From: Desmodus rotundus
Lineage: Eukaryota > Chordata > Mammalia > Chiroptera > Phyllostomidae
Direction: 5' to 3'
Length of the DNA: 64,000 nucleotides
Assembly (NCBI RefSeq): GCF_022682495.2
Contig: NC_071388.1
Location: forward strand, 177,597,622 to 177,661,621
A program made the translations under genes and the position numbers. Each line of letters opens with the position of its first letter. Positions within the stretch are counted from its first letter, which is position 1. Below are positions 37,301 through 49,734 of the stretch, in pieces. The notes below the pieces were generated by a model. It made no database searches. It saw only the letters and a list, made by a program, of their open reading frames with translations, and was not told where the DNA came from.

Positions 37301-37914
37301 CTGCAGTGCTATACAAACATGGGCTGCTGTTGCGGTTAAGCATTTCAGTGCCATTTTACCACTTCGGATCCTTATGCAGGTGAAACAGATTTTCCTTCAC
37401 TCATTACAGAATTTCTACCAAGTTATAAGCACAGCATATGCTAGTAAACTGTGACTGCACTTCTTTGCCCAAGATCCATTCATCTGTGCGCAAGAAAAAG
37501 GTCTGGACCCCAGAAGTGGGCAGGGCTCAAGGACTGGTATTTTTCACGCTGAAAACTGTAGGTGCGTGGTAGTATAGATGAAAGGAAAAAAAGAGAAACG
37601 ACTGGACTTAATTTTGGCATTTCTTGGATAATTTGAAGATCCTTCAGTAGTTCCTTCATGGTTCAGCTCCCCCATGTACACTTTAACCCTTGCGTATAAA
37701 TGCTCCGTGAGCTTCAACACTTGACCAGTATCAACACGCTATTACATGCCATCAGTTACCAAAAGAAGGGGTAATTACGTGATTTTTTTGTTTGGTTTTT
37801 TTTTAGGCACAGTAGCTCCCATGTATGAAGCCTTCAGTGGATCTCCGAGATGGAACAAGCCATTCTCTCCTCATTTCTTGATTGTAGAACACACCAAATT
37901 TTATTAAAAATACT

Positions 37915-38030
37915 TTTTTGAGCCTTGGTGTCTACTCCTCTAGACCGCGAACTTCTCAAGGGCAGATTTTGCATCTGGTAGCTCCATCATCCAACACAGT
38001 GGCCGGCACCGAGTGAATGCCCATAACGTG
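37915..38030 (+). repeat. L2 3'-end relic within the HECW2 3' UTR
   Basis: 'agaccgcgaacttctcaagg', 'gcagattttgcatctggtag' and 'cagtggccggcaccgagtga' resemble the L2 3' end, antisense to HECW2. Confidence 0.55.
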
Positions 38031-38852
38031 CCGCCTGTCCCATCTCGGAGACGTTCTGCACGCATGTATGATGTACCGCGCCTGTCTTTTACACTACAAA
38101 ACAGGATGGTAGGGGCATCACTTAAGAATTTCTTAAGAAAACAAAACCATACAGCAAGTTATCTAATTCACAGTCCAGAAGAAAATATGTATGGCTATTT
38201 CTATTTGTAAAGTATATCAAAATCTAAATTATTCTGTGGTAATGGTATTTAATATTTTATAAAGTTATTATTGGACTTTTTGTTTTACTAAGAAGAAAAG
38301 TAGGTCAAATATCATGGTGTTTTGATATGATAAGTTAATCTTTGATAATCCCTAATTCTGAGAACAGTAGCAACTAGATGCTTATACTGTTATTTGAGAA
38401 GTCGGATGCCCTAACGAAGAAATATGTTTGTTAGAAATAATTAAAGAGATACATTTTATTTCAAATTTCTCTCACCTAATAATATGGAAAATGGTAACAA
38501 AGAGCCACAAACCAAAATGAAAGCTAACACGGTCTATGAATGTATTTTTGAAATAAATGCAAACTTCTCTATCAGCTGCTTAGAGATGCCAGCTCTGAAA
38601 CATCTTATATGCCATCAAAAATGTAGTTTTTAAAAATAAACTATATTATATTATTTTTCCTTATAATGAAAAATATAAACAAGTAAAAATAGTCTGCAAA
38701 ACTAAATATACTTACATTCATGATTGGTAAGTACAAACTAAAGTTTCCAGTTAACGTTTTTGTCTCTTCCCTTCTTCCCAGTCCAATTATATCATACAGG
38801 TAAATCTCCCGTTCTTATTTGCAGGTTTCTGTGGCCTTTACCTCTGAATATT

Positions 38853-38887
38853 TCCCTGCACTGCAGTGTCTGCCTTTAGTGCAGGGA
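38853..38887 (-). other. hairpin in HECW2 3' UTR
   Basis: TCCCTGCACT (38853-38862) and AGTGCAGGGA (38878-38887) are perfect 10-bp complements around a 15-nt loop. It would fold in the HECW2 transcript. Too short for a standard microRNA precursor unless pairing extends imperfectly. Confidence 0.6.
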
Positions 38888-40732
38888 TGCAAATGAGAGT
38901 CCCAACAGTAAACATAGCATAACCAACAGGGGAGCAATCAGCTCCTAAAACCAACCTACAAAAACCAGGCATATAACCTTTATAAAGTGTAAGATTGCCA
39001 ACATCCCATAACTAGAATTCCATGGCTATTAAATGTCAAAGAAGTGTTCAGGCAGTGCCTGTAAAACCACGGGCTGGCAAACCAAATGTTAATCCAATGC
39101 TTTTATTATTCACAATTTAACTTCACCGTATTGAACCTCTGATTAGTTATGGCCATAAGTCAAGAAATAAACAATGATATGAAAAACCCCAAAAGCAATA
39201 AAAACGAAGGACACCCTCTAATAAAACTAAGCAAATAGAACATTAGTGATGTCATGCAATTTCTGAGATACCATAGAAAAATTGTTTCCTTATATTGATA
39301 AGAAAATTATGCATCAGTGAAAATGCAGGCTTAGAAATATAGTACTGAGAGTTTCAATCTGGGATGTCTTCACCGATGAGGGAAAATGGATTCTTATTAC
39401 TAAAGAGAGCTGATCTCCTGGGTGTTGCTGATGGCTCCCTAACTGAGCATAGTGTTTAATGATGCTGTACAAATAAAAAGCACTGGGGGGAAGTACGAAA
39501 TATCTTTATTAAATGCCATCCTGTAAAGTAGTTGATGGATGGAAGAGTCTAATGCATTTTAAATAAATGCATATCATACTATCACATATTGTGAGTCTTA
39601 AAAAATTATTACTGAGATGCACAGTCCTTGTAGTGGTAGACATGGCACTGTGAAGGAAGTCTGATTTAGAAGCTGTTTTCTAGTATATTCGTCAAGTGAT
39701 GGAGTGGCTGTTAGTCATATTGTAATGTCCCTTCAACTTTGGTACATTCAGTGCAAAATATTTCGGGGAATTTTTTGTACCTTTATAAAAATAAAAGGCC
39801 CTTTTTTCCCTTGAGAGTGCTTAAAGGGATACACACTAGCATGATGCCGGAGCAAGCATGGAATGTGAAAATGGGACAGGTGACAAATACAGCAGGGTAG
39901 GTAGGCTCCTATATACATCTTACAGAACACAAATACAATGAACCTATAAAAAATAAACAGAACTCACTGTGTACTTTTTCCTGATATGCTGTGATTAACT
40001 GCTAGTTATTTAAATTGTTTCCATGCATTATAAAGCATAAAGTCTGTCATTAGTAATTCATTGTACAACAGTTCGTCTTCAGCCGCAAGTACGTACACAC
40101 CACTTCGCATATACACTGTCACAGACCACATTATTGCAAATCTCTCAAGTTACCTCCTGCGGACTTGGTGTCATTTTCACTCGAGTCCCACGAAAGCTGC
40201 GACCTATGGTGCATACCATGCAGGCACACATAAGCAAGGAAATGAGTATTCTGTTACAACTGAGGGCTGAAATGAATGTACTTTCAGGAAATACATTTGT
40301 TTTTATTATATTATTTAACTCACACTAATCTGGTGATGGGGTCAAGTGCTGCCAGTTTGGCGCGATCCATGTTCAAAGGTAAGTTTCAAGATTCTCCTGA
40401 GTCCCTGAAAAGTTACCCTGGAGCTGATCATGTACAGGTTCATCTTTGTCTTGGAACATAACAAATGAAAAAAGTTTGGCAGTCAAGAACTGTTGATTGA
40501 AAGACTGTTGGCTTGTTCCCTGGGCATCAAGCTCACCCAAATCCTTCAAAGGGGACTCATCACCCCTCTCCAGTCCCCAAATGTGGCAGAGCACATGCTC
40601 CCGGGAGATGACAGCACTCAGTTTTACTCTAATGGAAGCATACTCTTCAAACTTCCGACGTTCAGCCATTCTTCTAGGGGGCAGCTTCTGAAATTGCCTG
40701 TCCATACCACACCCAGGCATTGTGCTTCCAGG

Positions 40733-40954
<222 letters not shown>

Positions 40955-41082
40955 TTACCAAGTTTCACACTCCTTTTGGAGAAAACTTTGAAAATATTTT
41001 GAATTCATAATTCAGAATTGAAAAGAAAATCAGAATTAAATTTCTCTTAAGGAAATGGGATGTTTAAAAATATATATTTTTT

Positions 41083-41252
41083 GCCCTGACTGGTATGGCT
41101 CAGCTGGTTGGGCATCTACCTGCAAAGTAAAAGGTCACTGTTTCATTTCCCAGACAGGGCACATGCTGGGTTGCAATCGATGTTTCTCTCTCTCTCTCTT
41201 TCGCCCTCCCCTCCCCACTCTTAAAAATAAATCAATAAAATCTTTTTAAAAA
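41083..41252 (+). mobile_element. VES SINE with 16-bp target duplication
   Basis: The head GCCCTGACTGGTATGGCTCA, a B-box-like centre, 'gcaatcgatgtttctctctc' and the tail 'aaataaatcaataaaatctt'. TTTAAAAATATATATT occurs at 41063-41078 and 41253-41268, a 16-bp target-site duplication. It lies about 240 bp upstream of the acceptor of the final HECW2 exon, antisense to the gene. Confidence 0.9.
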
Positions 41253-42004
41253 TTTAAAAATATATATTCTTCATATTTTCACAACTACTTAAAATCCGTA
41301 ATTCATACATATTACTACTTGTTTAGTTGTCTAGGAATTACAAACACAACTTCTCATTTTTTATTCTTTTTTCCTGTTACTTGTTTTCAGACATGAATAT
41401 AAGCTCTTGTAAAGTAATTCATTTTCAGAATTGACATTTGCATGGATGTCTCTCAGAAAATCTAGCGTCTCGAATTGTCCCGTGCTGTGGGGCAGGGAAG
41501 AGCACCGAGTGTGTCTGAGACCTGCCTCACGCAGACTCTTGGGAAAGTCCCTGGCTGGCCTTCACTGTCAGAGTCCGGACACCATTGTTACGCCTTTGAA
41601 TTCTGTGCTATCATCTGTTTTCTCCTAAATCACAATGCAGAATAATGGCCGTTGAAATCATCACATTAAGTATTCTTTTTTAGAAATACTGCCCTTTTGC
41701 CAAGAGAGGGGAAAAAAATGCTTTCCTGTTATTTGCACCTGAATCACAATAAAAAAAACCTGATAGTCTTCAAATAGTACATCTTATCAGGAAGCAAATC
41801 TACACTTTTGACATGGGATAGGAAGCATTTTGTTATGAATGTACAACAGCTTGTTGTGGGAGCTAAACTTTGAAAAAAATTCTCCTGAATTAATATGGAA
41901 TTTTAAGAGCTATGATTATTAATGCGCTATTTTTATCAAGTCACATGTTTCAATTTTCTTCCTATTCATAACTTTTACACTTATGAAATGAATATAATTA
42001 TATT

Positions 42005-42260
42005 CCTAGATGCAGTGTAGTGTAGCAGTGGGACGATCAGAGGTTTGGAGTTAGACTTGGGTTTGAATTATAGCTCTACCAACCAGCTGCATGAATTGGA
42101 GTGAGTTATGAAAACTCTCTGAGACTCAATTTTCTCTCCAGTAAAAAGAGAACAATATAATTTGTCTCAGAAGGATATGAGGATTAAACAAAATGACAGA
42201 AAACATTTAATACAATGCCTGGGACACAGTGTTTCACCAATTAATAAGAGTTGTATTGTC
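42005..42260 (+). repeat. MIR SINE, near full length
   Basis: 'gtgtagtgtagcagtgggac', 'gttagacttgggtttgaatt', 'gactcaattttctctccagt' and 'atgcctgggacacagtgttt' in forward MIR order. Confidence 0.8.
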
Positions 42261-42939
42261 AGCTACAATCCATTTCTTTATCATCAAAAAGACTTACTCT
42301 AATTGCCTTCATTAAATTGCCAAGAGATAATCATGACTCATGGAAACGATGAGATAAAGAGATAATAAGGCAGGTGTGTGGCCATGTGGCTTATTAAAAA
42401 CGGGATGGGAAGGGGCTGTGCTACAAGAACACCAGTTCAGGACACAGCAATAGCGCTGCCTCAGACTTTACAAGCTTGTCATTAGAAACCCTAAGACGTA
42501 CTGAGGGGAAATCATCTAATTAATATTTTCAGGCAAACATCTTTTTTGGATATAATAAACTATTTGAGAATTGCACTTACTATAATTCTTATTATACCAC
42601 TTTACAGTAGAACCTCGACCTTTTATTTTTTTTAAAGTTCAACTAGTATAAGAAAGACCTATCTATCTTGTGTGAAACACTGCAATAAAAATATTAAATG
42701 AAGACTTTATCTTTGTTCTAGAGGGAGAAGCAGCAGCAGAGAAGTGAAATACATTTTGACTCTAATTATATTCCATACTTTGTGTGTTTAGACACATAAC
42801 ATCCCTTATTCCATTAGACTTAAAGATGTGCTTCTTTTAAATCAAATTAAACATTTTTTTCTTTGCTTATCAACAAGGCTGAGCATCTTTCCCCAAGTCA
42901 ATTTGCTTGTAGCATTTCCTGTTCTGTGATCTAAAGGTT

Positions 42940-43660
42940 CTTCTTTTAATTTTTTTATTGTGGTAAAATATACAGTACATGGAATTTGTCATAGTAACCA
43001 TTTTTAAGTGCATGGTTCTACAGCATGAGGTACATTCACATTGTTCTGCAACCATCACCGCTGCCCATCTCTAGGACTTTTCACCCTTCCCAGCTGAAAC
43101 TCCGCACCCAAAGGACACTAGCTCCCACCCTCTCCCATCCCTGCAATCACCATTCTGTTTCCTGTCTCTGAGTCTGTCCACTCTGGGTACTTCATGCAAG
43201 TGGAATCATACAGTATTTGTCTCTTTTGACTGCCTTATTTCATTCAGCATAACGTTTTCCAGGTCCATGTTGTTCCAGGGTCAGAATTTCCTTTCTTTCT
43301 AAGGCTGAGTAATAGTCCATTGTGTGTATATGCCACAGTTTGTTATTCACCCATTAATGGCCATTTGGGTTGTTTCTTTTCTTTTTTTTTTTTTGGCTAT
43401 TGTAAAAAATGCTATCATGAATGCTAGTATAAATCCCTGATTTCAATTCTTTTGTGTATACACCCCAAAGTGGAATCATTACATCATATGGTAATTCATT
43501 TTTAACAAGCTGCTGTACTGTTTTCCATGGTGGCTGCACCATTCTACATTCCCGCCAGCACTGCCCAAAGGCTCCAATTACACTACATCCTCACCAACAC
43601 TTATTATTATTTTTTATTTTGATAATAACCATGCTAATGAGTGTGAAGTCCATTTATTTT
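42940..43660 (-). mobile_element. L1 3' end (L1M), reverse orientation
   Basis: Clear reversed L1 3' end: 'tttattgtggtaaaatatac', 'gtggaatcatacagtatttg', 'gctgagtaatagtccattgt', 'ccatggtggctgcaccattc' and 'cactacatcctcaccaacac'. It is in the same orientation as HECW2. Confidence 0.85.
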
Positions 43661-44360
43661 TTGAAGCTTTAGGATTTCTTATTCATTTGTGCGAATACTA
43701 CAAAATAAAGAGAATAACTCTTGAAGTATTTCCTGCTAATCTCATGTAGCCTGTTCACTTTTTTAGTATGCATTTCATTTACAGGACAATATTAATCTAG
43801 TTGGTATCATTTCTGAATACATTGTATTCCTCTTTTCAGTGTGTTGCTATGATTAGAAATCATGTTGAAAAGGTAATCTCTATTGTTTATACCTAATAGA
43901 AAGTTTTTTGTTGTCTATTTTTCCTTTTGGTAGTGCTGTTCTATCCAAGTGAGAAAGGTCAACTTTTGGGAGAATTTTTCAAAGAGTGCTTCATGTATAG
44001 TTGTAATATCGAATAGGTACATGTGAATTCATTTTTCACATGAATCACATTGGGTGAACTAGGAAATAAAAGTAGTTCAAAATGATCCTAACTGTAGGTA
44101 AGTAATAACCCCTAATTAACGTTTTATTTGCTTAGGCCAGAACATGACTACAGGTGAATGAATCTATCACACCCTGGTAAAGCCTGTTCCTTCCTTCTCA
44201 ACAAGCAAATACTTTCCCTTAACTAAAGGTAAATAATCAAAATTTAATTTAGATAATTAAGAATTAACAAAATGGTCACATACATGGAAATAACGTCTGA
44301 AATCCCCAATTAACTTGCACATAGTTAGACTGAACGCCAAATATTAATTCATTGTGGTCT

Positions 44361-44897
44361 TGTGGCAGGCAGAATTCTAAGACGATCCACCACGACCCAC
44401 GCCTTTATATAATCCCCATCTCTGGAGCGTGAGCAGGACTTATAACTCACTTATAACCAATGGGACACAGCAAAAATGAAGATATGATGCAAATATTATT
44501 GAAGTCCATAAATCAGCTGATTTGTAACTTAATCAAAAGGGTGATTATCCTGCGTGCACCTGACCTAATTAGGTGAGACCTTGGAAAGAACATCTAGAGG
44601 TCAGAGACTCACTGCTGCTGTATCTGAAGACGCTGCCATGAATTCTACAGCCGCAAGACATGGAGTTTGCCAACAACCTCAGTGAGTTCGAGCGCAGGTC
44701 ACTCCCTAGTTGATCCTCCAGATGAGAATACAGTCCAGCTGACACCTTGATCTCAGCCTTGTGAGACACCGAGCAAAAGACTCAGCTAAGCCACGCCTGC
44801 CTGGACTTCTGACCCACAGAAACAGTGCTATAACAATTGTGTGCTGTTTTAAACTAGGTCTGTGGTCATTTGTAATGCAGCAATAGAAACTCCTACA
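44361..44897 (-). mobile_element. solo LTR (ERVL/MaLR-like), 5-bp TSD
   Basis: On the minus strand the element begins TGTAGGAGTTTCTATTGCTG and ends GCCTGCCACA (TG…CA), 537 bp, flanked by GGTCT at 44356-44360 and 44898-44902. TG/CA ends plus a 5-bp duplication are typical of ERVL/MaLR LTRs. The body ('gcctgacctaat'-type, 'ttgatctcagccttgtgaga' and so on) belongs to a common old mammalian LTR whose exact name I cannot give. There is no internal retroviral region or coding frame. Confidence 0.75.
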
Positions 44898-45364
44898 GGT
44901 CTCAAGGTGCAGGTCCAAGAAAAGGTGGCCAGGGTCATAAAGGTGGTATAATACATCACCACCAGCAAGGGCAGGTGGGGGGATAAACCTGGGAGGAAAC
45001 AGCTGACCTTTCACTCCCCCAGGTTTCTGAGCACAGAAACAGGAATTCCACGTCTCGTTACAGTCTCTGTATTATCTTTGTAGACACTGTAGTATCTTGT
45101 CCAATAAATCTATAAGCCTGGGTACTCTTCTCTCTAAAGATTCAGTTCTCAGCACAAAAGGAAGGACTGGACAACCTTGCTTGACCCACCTCAGTCATGC
45201 CATGATCGCCATTACCGATCCCCGACCTAAGGCGTTCACTGCTTCCTAATTCACCTCTGGTTGTATAGCTTGTGCTTACCGTAACAGAAATCTCCTTCTG
45301 AATACACTGAACGGCTCCTCCGAAAAATGTTTCAGGAGGATGGAGAAAGTACATATTGTAAAGG

Positions 45365-45460
45365 GGGAAACTGGGCAGAGAGATTAAGTGGTTTTCCCAA
45401 GGTCAAAGCTGAGTCAGTGGCCAAATCAAGAATAGGACCTCAATCTTAGGTTCCTAGGGG
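45365..45460 (-). repeat. MIR fragment, reverse orientation
   Basis: 'gggcagagagattaagtggt … aaggtcaaagctgagtcagt … aaatcaagaataggacctca' is a reversed MIR. Confidence 0.55.
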
Positions 45461-45744
45461 AAGTCCAACACTAAACCGAAAGCAGGGAGACTAAGGCTCA
45501 TCAGCTCAGCCCTTTTGCTTTTGGAAGTCTGACTGTTAATTTCACCCCACCCCTGATGGTGAACTGCTAGTCCCCAATATCTTTGCAGGTTTACATATGT
45601 TTTGGGGACAGGGATAAGCAAAATAAAGCTTCAAACATTTTTTAAAATAAATGATTCAATCACAAGATGCAATCGCTCTGGGGCAAATGGTCCACATTGG
45701 GTCAATCCAAAAAACCCTGGGAGATACCAGGGGATTTTTAAGTG

Positions 45745-45925
45745 CTGAGTTCTACCTCAGGCTCCCCAGAGAACAGAGATACTGAGTGATCAGAATCGCC
45801 AAGAAGCTTGTTTACAATGGAGATTTTTGGCTGCATCCCCTGGGGTTCTAATACAGAAGGTTTGGGATGGGCCTAGGGTTCTGCATTTTCATAATAGCTC
45901 CAAGTGAGTGGGATGCAGGTGGTCT
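45745..45925. repeat. hAT-type MITE relic
   Basis: Two related half-sites ('atcagaatcgccaagaagct' and 'ttctgcattttcataatagc') with 'ggctgcatcccctggggttc' between them resemble a common palindromic hAT-Charlie MITE. The copy is diverged. Confidence 0.4.
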
Positions 45926-47404
45926 TCACTACTGGAGAGGCATCAAGTAGATTAGAAATAAGATATCTAGCTGGCTATCCACACCAGCATTTTGTGTGCT
46001 TGCAAAAATCTCAAAACTCTTTATAAACAAGACAGCATTGCTAATAAGGAAATTGAGGAATAGTGCGGTTAAGTAAATTGCCCAATATTTACCATCGACT
46101 TGCTGTATGAGCCAAAAACAGGAAGAAAAAAAAAGGAAAACAAAACACAATCCTCTGAGGCTTTTCACACCCCCTCTCCCGCCCCATTCCATGTCCTAAG
46201 AAAACTCCAGCAGAAAATAACAGGAGGGCCCTTGGACCATGTTGATATTGGCAGCAAAAGCACATCCAGTTATTCAGTCTCCACAAAAGAACATTTTTCG
46301 AATCTTTCCAAGCCAGCCACACTGAGGCTGTAATGAGTTGACCTCATTTTGATCTGTGCAGCCAGAACCACTCAGGGAGGGCAGGTCTGAACCTGTCTGT
46401 GGGAAACCACGCTGGCACCAATATAAAGAAAATTTAAAAGCCCCCCAGACATCTGGTCTGACTTAATAAATCTCTTGGTGCTTTCTGGATTCCTCCAATG
46501 TTAACCAGGAGGTCACATTCTTACCCTCTCTTCTTTTCTATAGATAGACAAGTCAAGTCTCCAAATCCAGTGAGCCGAAGTATCACAATTACATCCAAAT
46601 TTTCACAGACTGAGTCACAGGTTCATGTATTTCTCCCCCCCCCCTCTTTCTCTCTCCTTATTTATTCATTTAGCCCTATTTTCCCAGAATTGATTTTTGG
46701 TAGCTTGGTAAGGACTCAAAATATAAGACAAAGACAAAGTTATAATCAGGAATTTAAGTTGAGGGAGAGAGAGAGAAAAGGAGAAAGCCATGGGCATCAC
46801 TTTATTCAGCAAATGCAGCCCTAGAAACAAAACGTATTCAAATCTAATAAATCCTCTTTATCTGCATTATAATTGAGAAAGTGTTTTGTCAATACTCTCT
46901 CTTTTTCAGTTGTCAGTGGTGCATAATTCTTCAGATTTCAGTTTCCTTACTCCTATCCCCGCCTCTTCATCAAGTAATTAAAAGCATTCTGGGAAGTTCC
47001 TATGGGATCTTGGAACATACCACTTCATCATGTCAAGATTTCTTTGGAAATGTAAGGATTCCTGACCTAACTGACCTGTCAAGTTCAAATGTTACCTGTC
47101 TGTTTTACCACAGGCTTCCCCCTACGACCATCAGGGGTGCCCGCAACTCAAGCTGGCAGGGCGTGCTGTCCCACAGAGCAGGGCCAGCCAGGAGTCAGGC
47201 TGTGGAGGAGGCAAAGAGGGGCTTGCGCTGGGCGCTCCAGAGCCTCCTAATGCAGGGCCCAATGAGTGCTCGGGCAGCACCCAAGCCCTTTCACCTGTAG
47301 AACCTCTTTCATTATTTCCCCCCTTGAAGAGTTCAGATTTGGAAAGCTTGACATTCCCATACAAAATGCCCCAATGAATAAAAATTAATTTTTCAACTGG
47401 CATT

Positions 47405-47545
47405 ACATTTCAGTTATTCCTTCATTCACTGAATGAACAAATACTGAGCTAATGCTGAATGCCAGGCATTGAGGGGTCCCCCAGTAGATGAGGATGAATA
47501 ATAGTCTGGTTTTTGCCTACAGGGAGTTTATACTCAGGTGGGAAA
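47405..47545 (-). repeat. L2 3'-end fragment, reverse orientation
   Basis: 'attccttcattcactgaatgaacaa', 'gaatgccaggcattgagggg' and 'acagggagtttatactcagg' read as a reversed L2 3' end. Confidence 0.65.
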
Positions 47546-47558
47546 ATATACAGACAAA

Positions 47559-47731
47559 CCCTGGCTGAACTGCTCAACTGGTTGGAGCATCATCTCATAT
47601 ACCAAAAAGGTTGTGGGTTCTATCCCAGTCAGGGCAGGTACCTAGGTTATGGGCTTGCACCCTGACCTATGGGAAGCAACCAATCGATATTTCTCTCTCT
47701 TTAAAATCAACAAACATATCCTTGGGTGAGG

Positions 47732-47770
<39 letters not shown>

Positions 47771-47779
47771 TGTTTGTAT
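47559..47779 (+). mobile_element. VES SINE whose tail is a (CA)n microsatellite, 13-bp TSD
   Basis: The head CCCTGGCTGAACTGCTCAAC, 'ttgtgggttctatcccagtc', 'gggaagcaaccaatcgatat', then a CA repeat (about 47,737-47,768). The direct repeat ATATACAGACAAA at 47546-47558 and 47780-47792 encloses the SINE together with the CA tract, so the microsatellite grew within the inserted 3' tail. It inserted into, or at the edge of, an older L2. Confidence 0.88.
47737..47768. repeat. (CA)n microsatellite
   Basis: Uninterrupted alternating CA of about 32 bases, inside the SINE target duplications. Confidence 0.95.
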
Positions 47780-47805
47780 ATATACAGACAAATGTGTGTA
47801 TACAT

Positions 47806-48321
47806 TAGGCGGGGGGGATCCAAAAAACCCCGGAATTATCTTCAGGAGGGTGGGCCCCTTGTAGTACAGGCTTCCCCCCGCTAGGTGAGGGTTCTAGGAA
47901 CCCATCTGTATCACAACAGCTGACATTATTGTGAGAGGCTCCGTTCAGCTTCGGTGAATTTTTTTTGAAGACTCTTTGACCATGTTTGCCCATTTCATGA
48001 TGGGTGATTTACAAGCGCACCTGCCCACACTGCACTGAGTGTTCAGCAGTTTTTGACCAAAAATGGCATGACCCTGATGCCCTACCCTCCCCATTCACCG
48101 GATTGCACCCTGAGAGACTTTTTGTGTTTCCCTGGATGAAAAAAGCCCTCAAAGGGAAACATTTTGCCAATGTGGAAGAGGTGAAACAAAAAATGGCAGA
48201 AGCACTAGAAGGCATCAAAATCAATGAGCTCAAAAACCGTTCTGAGCAGTGGGAAAAACATCTCGATAGGTGTATTGCATCAAATGGAGGGTTTTTGCAG
48301 GGGACAAATGGGATCCCCTAA
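47806..48321 (+). mobile_element. mariner-type deletion derivative with transposase C-terminal remnant
   Basis: The left end TTAGGCGGGGGGGATCC and, read inward from the right, TTAGGGGATCCC are similar, suggesting short terminal inverted repeats and an element of about 0.5 kb. An open frame at 48004-48321 encodes a mariner-like transposase C-terminus: a degraded equivalent of the PPYSPDLxPCDFF catalytic region (here PSPFTGLHPERLF), then FPWMKKALKGKHFANVEEV and a tail of the family's EQWEKHLDRCIASNGG type. The final catalytic aspartate is lost and the N-terminal two thirds are missing, so no active enzyme is expected. It lies antisense in the last HECW2 intron. Confidence 0.75.
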
Positions 48322-49734
48322 ACCTAAATGTTGTGCAGTCTGAGCTCTTGGGGATCTGGCTGCTGTGAACAGGCATTGAACCTTGGCCTACCTTAGGCTC
48401 TGCTCACCAAACCACGAGCCCTACCTAGCTCAGGGCCACATTTCTCCACAAGACTACTAGATACCTTTGTTTAATTAACCTAAAAGATTCATATGGGCCC
48501 TGCACACAAACGATTATAATACAGTGAGTTACAGTCTGCTCTGCAGAGTCTGGAAAGTCTAGAGAGGACACTACGCCAAGCTTTGAAGGATTTGTAGTTG
48601 TGTAGGCTTTTTCTGGATCAACAAGGAGAAGAATGTCCCCAGCACACTAACCAGAAGTGTGAGGAAGCATTACATCATCAGGAAACCAGAGAAGTGCAAG
48701 AGCTTGAGTGGCAGGAGCCACGGCTGGACCTGAAGCCAGAGGAGGAGGCAGGGCCACATCAGGAAGTGAAGTGTGCTCATGCAAGGACCATTTCCATTTC
48801 TCCCACAAATGAAAGGGAGCCAGTGGCTGGGTGTGGAGCGACAGGGCAGAGGTGCCATTAATCAGGACAGGAAATGGGTAGGGGGTAGATGAGGAATTCA
48901 GAGATTGGAATCAGCACGAGAAATCCAAAGTCACCAACTGCACAGTGATAAAATTCAATTAAAGTAATGCAGTGATTATTTTGTTAGCCTAAGGTGATTT
49001 ATTAACACAAATAAAGATATAACTTGTTATAACTTTTTAAATATTCATAATTTCCCTCCTGTCCCCATTAATACTTTCTTCAACCATGAAATTTTGATCA
49101 CGAATTCCTGCTGAGATCACAGTACAACTCCTGACCCTCCCCCGGTGTTCAGTAAATGTGGATCAATGAACAGGAATTCTAGGGCAGGTACCACCCCCAC
49201 TAATTTGTCATATACCCTTTGGTGGCAATGATGTTGGCTATCTGTTCATTTAAATCTTTTGTTTCCCTCTCTGTGGTCCACACACACAGCGATTAAGGCA
49301 TAGTAAATATGTGCCAAGTGTCTAAAGGCTTGTTTGAGCCTTTCATAATTCTAGTTAGAATTAATGTCATGTTTTAAGGTCTCATTAGGCCACCTTGGTT
49401 AAAAGGCGCCTGGCTCCACAAATAAAGTGTGGAATGTTCCCACGGTGGGAATTCCTGCATCCAGGGGTAACTAGGAGGAGAAACTATTCATTATAAGCAG
49501 GTAACATCTTCACCTGTGGTTGGTCCTGGGAAAAGATGAAGAGTACATACTTTTTAAATGTAGGAAATTCATGCCAATAGAAGAAAACTTGGTCAGGAAC
49601 TGCTCCAGGATGAGAACTCTTAGAAGTCCAAGCAAAATAGAAATATATCTTTTCTTGCCCACCTAAACACTATGAAATACCATGCCAGCTTTGAAGGCGA
49701 GGCATTGGGAACAATAATAATAAGGGTTAAATTT

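Larger units (their letters stand above)
34325..40732 (-). other. HECW2: HECW2 3' UTR (inferred extent)
   Basis: Starts right after the stop codon at 40733-40735 and is inferred to run about 6.4 kb to a poly(A) site near 34,325-34,340, just past the AATAAA at 34357-34352 (minus strand). Support is indirect. This stretch is almost free of interspersed repeats (one L2 relic near 37.9-38.0 kb) while both flanks are repeat-rich, and I recall a very long 3' UTR for human HECW2. Several other TTTATT (AATAAA) sites inside could give shorter isoforms. The open frame at 35842-36294 on the plus strand has no recognisable similarity and is antisense to this UTR. Confidence 0.55.

Noticed and set aside
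46881..47300. 139-codon open frame in the HECW2 last intron
   Set aside because: No recognisable motif, no splice-site support in either direction; GC-rich chance frame.
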